Assembly (NCBI GenBank): GCA_017528675.1
Contig: JAFXOO010000447.1
Coordinates: forward strand, 1 to 13,878
Direction: 5' to 3'
From: Oscillospiraceae bacterium
GTDB taxonomy: Bacteria; Bacillota; Clostridia; Oscillospirales; Ruminococcaceae
DNA: 13,878 nucleotides
Of the stretch, positions 1 to 6,235 are shown piece by piece (the stretch's first letter is position 1; each line of letters opens with the position of its first letter). Position numbers and translations under genes: made by a program. Below the pieces are notes generated by a model, which was not told the origin of the DNA, ran no database searches, and worked only from the letters and a program-made list of their open reading frames with translations.

Positions 1-67
1 CATACAAAGCGTTCGGGCAGTTGCCGTCCACGCAGGACAGGCCGACATAGTCATGGCATTTCATCAT
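1..67 (-). CDS. Small Cys-containing phage protein, N-terminal fragment
   Basis: This gene starts at ATG 67-65 and runs off the left edge, so only about 22 residues are visible. They read MMKCHDYVGLSCVDGNCPNA and then LY. The start is well supported: GAGGAGGTAAC lies directly upstream, and the ATG overlaps the TGA of the RusA gene as ATGA. A second ATG at 64 is equally possible. Cys4, His5, Cys12 and Cys17 are spaced like part of a small metal-binding site, which is inference because the rest is missing. It is the last visible gene of the leftward early operon and is probably translationally coupled to RusA. I cannot name a function. Confidence 0.7.
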   Translation of the reverse strand, partial: MMKCHDYVGLSCVDGNCPNALY

Positions 68-456
68 GTTACCTCCTCGATCCTGATATAGATGCCGGGG
101 ATCTCTGCCCAGAACTTTTCACAGATCTCCGAGCAGACCAGTGCATCGTCCTTCCAGAATCCGCAGCGTGTCATGCAGTCTTTTAGCAGCTTCTGGAGGT
201 TGTCGGTATCTGGCTTTGTGGTACGGTATTCGCCGTCCTTATGCCGGCTGCCTTTCGGGAACAGCCACTTGACCGTGAGTCGGATGCCCTTGTCGAGTGC
301 CGTTTCCGGCCGGTGCATGATGAGATTCGCTTCGAGTTTGGCTCGCGCATCTTTCAGCTTTGCCGGCTCATAGACGACCACATGACCGTTCACGACCTGT
401 ACTCTGTGCTCCTGCGCAGTCACAGTCGACGGGATCATGCTCATGAAAAATTCCAT
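64..456 (-). CDS. rusA: RusA-like Holliday junction resolvase
   Basis: Predicted endodeoxyribonuclease of the RusA family, which cleaves Holliday junctions and branched DNA made during phage replication and recombination. The diagnostic RusA signature is visible: KPDTDNLQK followed about 20 residues later by a DD pair (WKDDALVC). These supply the metal-binding aspartates of the dimeric nuclease. I chose the start at ATG 456-454 (130 aa) because AAAGGAG lies 8 nt upstream; the longer reading from 501 would place that site inside the gene. At about 130 aa it has the usual length for the family. Its 3' end overlaps the next gene by 4 nt, and its last codons (GAGGAGGTAACA) double as that gene's ribosome binding site. 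It is separated from primase-helicase by an unusual repeat-rich gap. Confidence 0.9.
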   Translation of the reverse strand: MEFFMSMIPSTVTAQEHRVQVVNGHVVVYEPAKLKDARAKLEANLIMHRPETALDKGIRLTVKWLFPKGSRHKDGEYRTTKPDTDNLQKLLKDCMTRCGFWKDDALVCSEICEKFWAEIPGIYIRIEEVT

Positions 457-504
457 CTTCTTCACTCCTTTACTGTTTGCGTTTGTCAATGTCAGGTACA
501 AACG

Positions 505-533
505 ACAGGTGGCTGGCTATTAAAGCCACCTGT
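505..533. repeat. Perfect 10-bp hairpin in the primase-rusA gap
   Basis: ACAGGTGGCT (505-514) and AGCCACCTGT (524-533) form a perfect inverted repeat around a 9-nt loop. Neither side is followed by a run of T, so it does not look like an intrinsic terminator on either strand. It lies upstream of the rusA ribosome binding site, in the same gap as the 549-604 repeats. Confidence 0.7.
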
Positions 534-548
534 TGTGGTACCCATTGA

Positions 549-604
549 CAGGGACAACATTTTCTATCTATTTATATAGCCAGTTGTCCCTGCGTTTGTC
601 CCTG
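549..604. repeat. Iteron-like TTGTCCCTG repeats flanking an AT-rich stretch
   Basis: The 9-mer TTGTCCCTG occurs at 584-592 and 596-604 as direct repeats 12 bp apart, and again inverted at 549-557 (CAGGGACAA). The inverted pair extends to 10 bp (CAGGGACAAC 549-558, GTTGTCCCTG 583-592). Between the arms lies an AT-rich stretch (559-580). Repeats beside an AT-rich region next to a replicative primase-helicase gene resemble a phage origin or a protein-binding operator. The function is inference. Confidence 0.5.
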
Positions 605-607
605 AAT

Positions 608-627
608 GGCAATGATTGCCAATCATT
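608..627. repeat. Overlapping palindromes at the primase-helicase stop codon
   Basis: GGCAATGATTGCC (608-620) is a dyad around one central base. AATGATTG/C/CAATCATT (611-627) is a second dyad overlapping it. The primase-helicase stop codon (625-623) falls inside the second. There is no T-run after either, so an intrinsic terminator is unlikely. They adjoin the TTGTCCCTG repeats and may belong to the same regulatory or origin region. Confidence 0.45.
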
Positions 628-2863
628 CTGAAACACGACTGACGATGTTATTGTCAACGATCAGCTTGTCGCATTTTTCAAGTCTGCGGCGTATCGTCTT
701 GTCAGCAACGCCCAGGAACTCAGCCATGTCCTGCACTGTGACCTTGCCGCCCATATTCACTGCATCAAATGTGTTCAGCAGCTCGGCGTTCTTGTCTGCC
801 TGTTCTGCTTTTGCCTGCTTCTTCTGGGTCTCGTGTCCGCGTTTCGCACCCCTCTGGTATGGTTTCAGCTCGGCATCCACCTGGATGTCCTTCAGAACGC
901 CGACGGTGTCCTCCTCGTGGACAGGGTAGCGGAACCACAGATTCTTCGGTGAGAACTTTGGAAACTCCCGCAGCGTGCCTTCCAGTCTCCATGCGGTGAT
1001 CGCCTGCATATAGCGGTCAGATACCTGCAGATCTTTCAGCAGGGTTTCATATCCGTCCTTCGGCAGATGGTCGCAGCATAGTTTCAGCATGGCATTCCGG
1101 CTGAACAGATCGTCCGGCGATGTGTCCGCCAGTACGTCCGGTGCATACTGCTTCAGCGCATTCTCACACAGCTTGCACGCCGCCTGGTTCTTCTGCTGCT
1201 TCACAATGTCCTCAGTCAGGTCGAGCTCCGTCATGTCGAGGAGCGCATCCGGATCACGGGCGAACACGCCGGAGCCGGATGCTCTGTCCATGCTGCGCTT
1301 GCCGCCCTGGGCGCCCTTGCTGTGATGGTGGCAGTAGATCACGGCACACCCGAGCTGCGTGCAGACCTTGTCGAACTGGTTGCAGAAGTGTGCCATCTGG
1401 TCTGCGCTGTTTTCGTCGCCGGTGATGACCTTGTAGATTGGATCAATGACGACAGCGATATAATTACCTTTCTTTGCACGTCGGATCAGCTTCGGTGCGA
1501 GCTTATCCATTGGCTCTGTCACGCCTCTCAGATTCCAGATGTCGATACTGCCCAGATGCGACGGTGGCAAATTCAACTTGTCGTACACATCCTTGAAGCG
1601 GTGCAGGCAGGACGCCCTGTCAAGCTCCAGATTGACGTACAGCACTCTGCCCTTGGCGCATTGCCAGCCGAGCCACGGCCGCCCCTCTGCGATCGCGATG
1701 CACATCTCAATGAGCGCATACGACTTGCCCGCCTTGGATGGCCCTGCTATCAGCATCTTGTGTCCCTGCCTGAGTACGCCTTCGATCAGCGGTGGCGCAA
1801 GCTCCGGCATATTCTCCCAGGCGTCTGCCATGCTCTCAAAGTCCGGAAGATCGTCGGTGATACCGTCGATATAGTCACGCCATTCCGTGTAGGAAGCAAA
1901 GCCGATATTCGTTTCCAGCAGGCACTGTTTCTGCCCCTTGCGCTCGACACCGGGCATCCTGGACAGACGCGACGGGTTGCGGTTCTGCCGGTCTACTTTC
2001 AGCCCGTTTTTGTCGCAGACGGTGTAGAGAAATTCCACGCGCTTGCGGTATTCGTCATAATCGCCTGCGTCGATGTGAACGATTGCGTGCAGGGACTTGC
2101 CTCCTGAGTAGACGAGTGCTGCGATCGGGAGCTGAAGATCGTGCAGGATGCCGTTCTGCTGCTCGATGCTGATGACGTCGGACTCCACAAGCGCATAGCG
2201 GTATTCGGCGACGTTCTCATTTTTGGCACCCTTGCCGTCCATCGGGTTGAAGCGGATCCACGCACCGCACTCCGGATTTGGCGTACCGAAGACGTTAGCG
2301 AAATCACCGTTGTACTTTTTCAGTTCTGCAAGGAGCTGCCCTGCGGTTCGGGTATAAGATCCGGCAGTCGGAAGATACTTGCCCTCAGAATTCTGCCAGC
2401 ATTCGGTCACATAGCCGACAAAGTCCTCCGGCTCGAAGATCGTTTCCAGGTATTTCGTGATCTGCGCAGCCGGATCCCAGTGATCCGGCATCCGGACGGG
2501 TGTTGCGATGGTCTGTTCAGCAGACGTGACCACATAGTCTTCGCCGATATAGCTGTCCCAGTCAAGTGCGGCGTCATACGGAGCGGATGATCGTCTCTGC
2601 GGCTGATAGTTGTTTTCCAGTGCCAGCTTCACGATGGTCCCGGCTGTGACCGGATGCTCGGAGCCGGAAAAGCCCCGCCACTTTTGCTCGCATTCTCCTC
2701 TGTGATAGCGATTCCCGTCCCGTGCTGACCATGCATCCCAGACGCTCACATCATAGCCGGCATCCTTAAGCGCCATACCGACGCCGAGCCATGTCTGATA
2801 GTCGAGCGCTGCCGGATCAATATAGTCCAGCAGCTCGTCAAGGTTGTCGTTTTTGTAGTCCAT
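623..2863 (-). CDS. Phage primase-helicase (PriCT-2 / AAA_25 type)
   Basis: A 746-aa replication protein combining several parts. Residues about 5-80 resemble the PriCT-2 domain (DYQTWLGVGMALK, then EQKWRGFSGSE). Residues about 190-325 look like a primase-polymerase core, with VESD, a GGKSLHAIVHID strand and NRNPSRLSRMPGV. Residues about 355-560 form a RecA-fold helicase like the RepA/AAA_25 group: Walker A GPSKAGKS at 374-381, Walker B VVIDP at 471-475, then CHHHSKG. The last 40 residues look like a helix-turn-helix (QDMAEFLGVADKTIRRRLEK). It should prime and unwind phage DNA at the fork. The start ATG 2863 follows AAGGAG by 5 nt, and that site overlaps the stop of the upstream helicase gene. 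The primase-core assignment is weaker than the helicase call. Confidence 0.85.
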   Translation of the reverse strand: MDYKNDNLDELLDYIDPAALDYQTWLGVGMALKDAGYDVSVWDAWSARDGNRYHRGECEQKWRGFSGSEHPVTAGTIVKLALENNYQPQRRSSAPYDAALDWDSYIGEDYVVTSAEQTIATPVRMPDHWDPAAQITKYLETIFEPEDFVGYVTECWQNSEGKYLPTAGSYTRTAGQLLAELKKYNGDFANVFGTPNPECGAWIRFNPMDGKGAKNENVAEYRYALVESDVISIEQQNGILHDLQLPIAALVYSGGKSLHAIVHIDAGDYDEYRKRVEFLYTVCDKNGLKVDRQNRNPSRLSRMPGVERKGQKQCLLETNIGFASYTEWRDYIDGITDDLPDFESMADAWENMPELAPPLIEGVLRQGHKMLIAGPSKAGKSYALIEMCIAIAEGRPWLGWQCAKGRVLYVNLELDRASCLHRFKDVYDKLNLPPSHLGSIDIWNLRGVTEPMDKLAPKLIRRAKKGNYIAVVIDPIYKVITGDENSADQMAHFCNQFDKVCTQLGCAVIYCHHHSKGAQGGKRSMDRASGSGVFARDPDALLDMTELDLTEDIVKQQKNQAACKLCENALKQYAPDVLADTSPDDLFSRNAMLKLCCDHLPKDGYETLLKDLQVSDRYMQAITAWRLEGTLREFPKFSPKNLWFRYPVHEEDTVGVLKDIQVDAELKPYQRGAKRGHETQKKQAKAEQADKNAELLNTFDAVNMGGKVTVQDMAEFLGVADKTIRRRLEKCDKLIVDNNIVSRVSE

Positions 2864-2872
2864 AATCTCTCC

Positions 2873-4450
2873 TTATGGTGCATAGGTTGCAGGATCTATA
2901 CCGTGTGGCACGCAGCGCCAGCCGAGCGCAGCGATGCGTGTCACCATATTGCTCGCCTGCTGGAACGTCCATTCTCCTACATGCAGAAAGCCGTAGCGTT
3001 CCAGGCACCGGATCTGCTTTGGTGTTGCAAGTCCGGCGGAACGGCGCTTTTGCAGCCGGTCGAGGATCTTTGCCGCCTTGCCGGCACATGTGATCTCGTC
3101 GGGGAAGATACCGGCTTTCTCCAGTGCGGCCTTTTGCTTGTCTGATGGCGGAGCTGCCTCCCAGCCGAAGGACGGGACATAGCCGGAGAGATCCTCTGCG
3201 GCGATGCTCATCTCGAACTGCAGCGGATCTACGAGTGCTCGCTTGCGCTTTCGCATCTCCGCAAGGGTACTGGCCAGTGCCTCCTCCCGCTCCCGCACTG
3301 TATCGCTTGCCGCCTTTTCCTCTGCTTCGGACAGATCAGTCGGACAGCCGGATTCTGCCATCTGCACGGTCATCCTGTCAGCGACCTCCTTATTCTGCGC
3401 GATCAGACAGGCTGGCCGGCACAGCTCATGCCGCTCTGTATGCCACAGGAAATCCAGCAGAAGCAGGTGATCCTTTCCCTCACACAGCCGGGTGCCTCTG
3501 CCGACCATCTGACTGTACAGTGCTCTGACCTTGGTCGGCCTCAGCACGATCACGCAGTCCACGGACGGGCAGTCCCATCCTTCTGTGAGCAGCATCGAGT
3601 TGCAAAGCACATTGTACTTGCCTGCATCGAAATCCGCAAGAATCTCCGCACGGTCAGGGCTCTCACCGTTGACCTCTGCTGCGTTAAAGCCATGCCGGTT
3701 CAGGATGTCGCGGAACTTCTGCGATGTTTTGACGAGCGGCAGGAAGACCACGGTCTTTCTGTTTTTGCAGTAGTGCTCCATCTCCGTGGCGATCTGCTCC
3801 AGATACGGATCGAGCGCCGTGTCGATGTCAGCCGCCTTGAAGTCTCCGGCCTGTACGGACACGCCCGTGAAGTCGATCTTCAGCGGGATCGTCACTGCCT
3901 TGATCGGGGAGAGATAGCCTTCACGGATCGCCTGCGGCAGGGTGTATTCATAGGCGAGCGTTTCAAAGACCTGTCCGAGGTTTTTCATATCGCCACGGTC
4001 TGGCGTTGCCGTGACACCGAGCACCCTGGAAGTCCTGAAATGCTCCAGGATCCGCTGATAGCTGTCGGAGATGGCATGATGTGCTTCGTCAATGACGATA
4101 TGCGAAAAGTATTCCGGCGGGAACTGCGCAAGCCGCTTCTCCCGCATGAGCGTCTGCACTGAACCGACCGTCACACGGTACCATGATCCCAAGCAGGACT
4201 GTTCTGCCTTTTCCACTGCACAGCCGAGCCCGCATGCAGACATGATCTTGTCGGCAGCCTGATCGAGCAGTTCACCTCTGTGAGCGAGCACAAGCACTCT
4301 GCCGCCTTCACGGACACAGCTTTCGGTGATCTTGGCGAATACAATGGTCTTTCCACAGCCGGTCGGGAGAACGAGGAGCGTGTTCTTCACACGCTCCCAC
4401 TCATCGAGCACAGCCGTCATCGCTTCCTGCTGATATGGCCGCAGCTTCAT
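2873..4450 (-). CDS. SF2 DEAD/DEAH-box DNA helicase
   Basis: A 525-aa superfamily 2 helicase. Visible motifs, in order: RPYQQEA near the N-terminus; Walker A PTGCGKT (29-35); VIDEAHH with DEAH at 121-124; the TAT motif in VTATPDRGD (about 147-149); motif V-like MLLTEGWDCPSVD; and motif VI QMVGRGTRL (about 314-322). This is the pattern of RecG/UvrB-like and type III restriction-like helicases common in phage replication modules. The C-terminal 170 residues are Ala/Arg/Lys-rich and family-specific. The start ATG 4450 shares one base with the stop of the DUF669-like gene (TAATG), and a GGAGG lies 9 nt upstream. It probably unwinds or remodels branched DNA alongside Sak4 and the ssDNA-binding protein encoded just before it. 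Confidence 0.92.
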   Translation of the reverse strand: MKLRPYQQEAMTAVLDEWERVKNTLLVLPTGCGKTIVFAKITESCVREGGRVLVLAHRGELLDQAADKIMSACGLGCAVEKAEQSCLGSWYRVTVGSVQTLMREKRLAQFPPEYFSHIVIDEAHHAISDSYQRILEHFRTSRVLGVTATPDRGDMKNLGQVFETLAYEYTLPQAIREGYLSPIKAVTIPLKIDFTGVSVQAGDFKAADIDTALDPYLEQIATEMEHYCKNRKTVVFLPLVKTSQKFRDILNRHGFNAAEVNGESPDRAEILADFDAGKYNVLCNSMLLTEGWDCPSVDCVIVLRPTKVRALYSQMVGRGTRLCEGKDHLLLLDFLWHTERHELCRPACLIAQNKEVADRMTVQMAESGCPTDLSEAEEKAASDTVREREEALASTLAEMRKRKRALVDPLQFEMSIAAEDLSGYVPSFGWEAAPPSDKQKAALEKAGIFPDEITCAGKAAKILDRLQKRRSAGLATPKQIRCLERYGFLHVGEWTFQQASNMVTRIAALGWRCVPHGIDPATYAP

Positions 4451-5079
4451 TATCTACCGCCTCCGTTCCAGCCCCCCTGCGGCTGCACATAGCCCTGCTG
4501 CGGCTGAGCAGACTGCTGAAACCCCTGCACATGCTGCTGATATGGTGTATTCTGTGGAGAATACGCCGCCATTTGCGAAGCATTTGGCGGCACCTGCCCG
4601 CGGGGGCTCCCCGTCTGCGGGGGTGGAAGATTCGGCTGATCGTAGGACGGGTAGAGCTTGTCAATTCGGTTGTTCTCGTGCTCTGCACCGTCTTTAGTGT
4701 ACTTGTTTACTATGATCTTGCAGACGCCGGTTCTGCCGATGATAGCGGGAGACCAGTTCATTTTCAGCTTTTCGCCTTTGGCTTTCATGCCGATCGCAGC
4801 AAAGAACTGCGACAGCTTCCATTCCATCTTCTGATGCAGCAGGAAATTCTCGGTGAGCGTGACTGTCTGACCGTCCGGACAGGTGATCTCAAACTCGACG
4901 ATTGCCTTCGGGCAGGCAGAGATCTTCGGGCCTCCGTTATAACGTGCCTTCCCCACCTTCATGATTTTGAACCAGTAGTCTCCCTCGGGGAGGAGGACAA
5001 AGCTGTCCTCATTCTGGATCTCATCGTCCCACCCGAATGCACCATCGTTCTGGTAACCTTGATTCTGTGCATAGTCCAT
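4450..5079 (-). CDS. DUF669-like ssDNA-binding protein
   Basis: A 209-aa protein matching the DUF669 phage family, usually found beside AAA_24/Sak4 ATPases and thought to act as a single-stranded DNA-binding protein. Residues about 15-145 form the conserved body (FVLLPEGDYWFKIMKVGKA, then AIVEFEITCPDG, LTENFLLHQKMEWKLSQFF, GRTGVCKIIVNKYTKDG). Residues about 148-209 are a Pro/Gln/Gly-rich disordered tail ending in WNGGGR, reminiscent of SSB tails but lacking the acidic tip. The tail carries one copy of the dispersed GC-rich repeat (residues about 155-172). Start ATG 5079 has GAAAGGAG 8 nt upstream. Stop and start overlap the helicase gene by one base. The family call rests on recognised motifs and context. 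Confidence 0.8.
   Translation of the reverse strand: MDYAQNQGYQNDGAFGWDDEIQNEDSFVLLPEGDYWFKIMKVGKARYNGGPKISACPKAIVEFEITCPDGQTVTLTENFLLHQKMEWKLSQFFAAIGMKAKGEKLKMNWSPAIIGRTGVCKIIVNKYTKDGAEHENNRIDKLYPSYDQPNLPPPQTGSPRGQVPPNASQMAAYSPQNTPYQQHVQGFQQSAQPQQGYVQPQGGWNGGGR
4563..4615 (+). repeat. Dispersed GC-rich in-gene repeat, copy C
   Basis: This plus-strand copy aligns with the repeats at 5302-5357 (minus) and 6295-6352 (plus). It reads ACGCCGCCATTTGCGAAGCA, then TTTGGCGGCACCTGCC, then CGCGGGGGCTCCCCG. It shares the 13-mer GCGGGGGCTCCCC exactly with copy B. It lies in frame in the disordered tail of the DUF669-like protein, antisense to that gene, and is the most diverged copy at its left end. Boundaries are approximate. 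Confidence 0.65.
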
Positions 5080-5093
5080 GATTCTTTCTCCTT

Positions 5094-6218
5094 TCAGTCA
5101 AACGGGACATAGTCCCTGCAATTTGCCTTCACCGCATCAAGGACGGCGCCCCAGTTTGCGGTAAGATAGTCATGATAGTCAGCAGGGTAGGTGCTCATCG
5201 GCTGCCCCTGTGCAAAATAATGCCACACGTCCGCACTGACATACTCGATCTGATGCGGCTTGACATTGTGCTCATTCATCAGGTCAGCGAGTTTTTTCGG
5301 AAGCGGGGGAGCCCCCGCCGGCAGATTCCTCCCAATGCCTTCGGCAAAGGTCGGCGAACTCTCTGATTTTGCAGCAAGTTCCTCCTGTGATACAAAATCG
5401 GACGGTGACGGCTGCGGTTCTGTCGGGATCCCCTGCGCCTGTGCTTGTGCAAGCATCTGCTGTGCAGGGCTTGCTGGTACAAGGATGTGTGCGATTGCAT
5501 TGAAGTCGATGGGGAGCACTTCCGGCAGGCCGAAGCGGTTCTTCGCATCCCACCATGCAGATTTGGTCGTGTACATGACACGCTCTGTCGAGGTCGCCTT
5601 GTGCTTCTTTCCTTTGTCGTCCGTGGCGATAATGTTCGTTCGGAATGCCAGGAACAGTGTCATGTCCGACCACTCCTTCAGCAGCGGTGCGATCTTGTTC
5701 GTGGTCTTGCTGCCGAGCTTCAGCTCCCAGTGGTCATATTCTTCCATGACCTCCGGTGCGGTCGTCTTGCGTGCGATCGCATGACAGAGGAACACGACAT
5801 TGACGCCCTCGGAGGTCAGGCGCTCGGTCGCATCCAGGAAACGCCCGATCATTTCTTTTTCGTACTCCCAGCCCTTGCCGTAGTTCAGTCCCTCGATTCC
5901 GTTGACCTTGTGCGTGGCGCAGATGTCGTCAAGTGCAAGGCGTTCTGCCCAGTCGAATGTGTCGAAGATGAGTGTCTGGTAGCCCTTCTCTGCATACTTC
6001 TGGCGGACGAATTCCACCTCATCGCACAGCATCTGCCAACTCGTAGGCTTCTGCAGGCGGCGGACATTCATGCGTGTGGTCGAGCCCTCGCAGTCAATGA
6101 AAACCGCACCGGGGAAGGCTGCGGCAAGCGTAGACTTGCCGACCCCCTCCTGTCCGTAGATCACGACCTTGATGCCGGCATTGTACTGGATCCCGTTGAC
6201 TTCTTCAAAATTCGGCAT
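5094..6218 (-). CDS. Sak4-like RecA-family ATPase (AAA_24)
   Basis: A 374-aa phage nucleotide-binding protein of the AAA_24 family, whose studied members (Sak4) are RecA-core ATPases acting in single-strand annealing or strand exchange with an SSB partner. Walker A is GQEGVGKST (22-30), Walker B-like is QTLIFDTFDW (81-90), and VVFLCHAIA (141-149) is a core beta strand with a conserved polar residue. Residues 250-310 are a low-complexity linker holding a copy of the dispersed repeat (residues about 287-305). A short C-terminal domain follows (VKPHQIEYVSADVWHYF). The start at ATG 6218 is preferred because AAAGGAG sits 7 nt upstream; the frame stays open to 6329, but that extension would overlap the ATPase gene. 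The gene sits directly before the DUF669-like gene, the usual pairing. Confidence 0.88.
   Translation of the reverse strand: MPNFEEVNGIQYNAGIKVVIYGQEGVGKSTLAAAFPGAVFIDCEGSTTRMNVRRLQKPTSWQMLCDEVEFVRQKYAEKGYQTLIFDTFDWAERLALDDICATHKVNGIEGLNYGKGWEYEKEMIGRFLDATERLTSEGVNVVFLCHAIARKTTAPEVMEEYDHWELKLGSKTTNKIAPLLKEWSDMTLFLAFRTNIIATDDKGKKHKATSTERVMYTTKSAWWDAKNRFGLPEVLPIDFNAIAHILVPASPAQQMLAQAQAQGIPTEPQPSPSDFVSQEELAAKSESSPTFAEGIGRNLPAGAPPLPKKLADLMNEHNVKPHQIEYVSADVWHYFAQGQPMSTYPADYHDYLTANWGAVLDAVKANCRDYVPFD
5302..5357 (-). repeat. Dispersed GC-rich in-gene repeat, copy B
   Basis: On the minus strand this copy reads TTCGCCGACCTTTGCCGAAG, then GCATTGGGAGGAATCTGCC, then GGCGGGGGCTCCCCCGC. It is in sense with the Sak4-like gene and encodes the AEGIGRNLPAGAPPLPK linker. 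It contains two potential hairpins: TGCC-GAA-GGCA, and the near-palindrome GCGGGGGAGCCCCCGC (5303-5318 on the plus strand). It looks like the best-preserved copy. Confidence 0.7.
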
Positions 6219-6235
6219 GATGATACTCCTTTCAA

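Noticed and set aside
505..533. Hairpin as a terminator after the primase-helicase
   Set aside because: No T-run follows on either strand, and the downstream rusA gene appears to belong to the same operon.
545..574. Plus-strand promoter TTGACA-18-TATTTA in the primase-rusA gap
   Set aside because: The -10 is weak, there is no plus-strand gene downstream, and it overlaps the repeat cluster.
1322..2107. Long plus-strand open frame (261 codons)
   Set aside because: Entirely antisense to the primase-helicase with its clear Walker motifs; no ribosome binding site and no recognisable protein. A product of GC-rich codon use.
3428..4162. Plus-strand open frame of 244 codons
   Set aside because: Lies antisense within the DEAH helicase gene, whose motifs are intact; no start signal.
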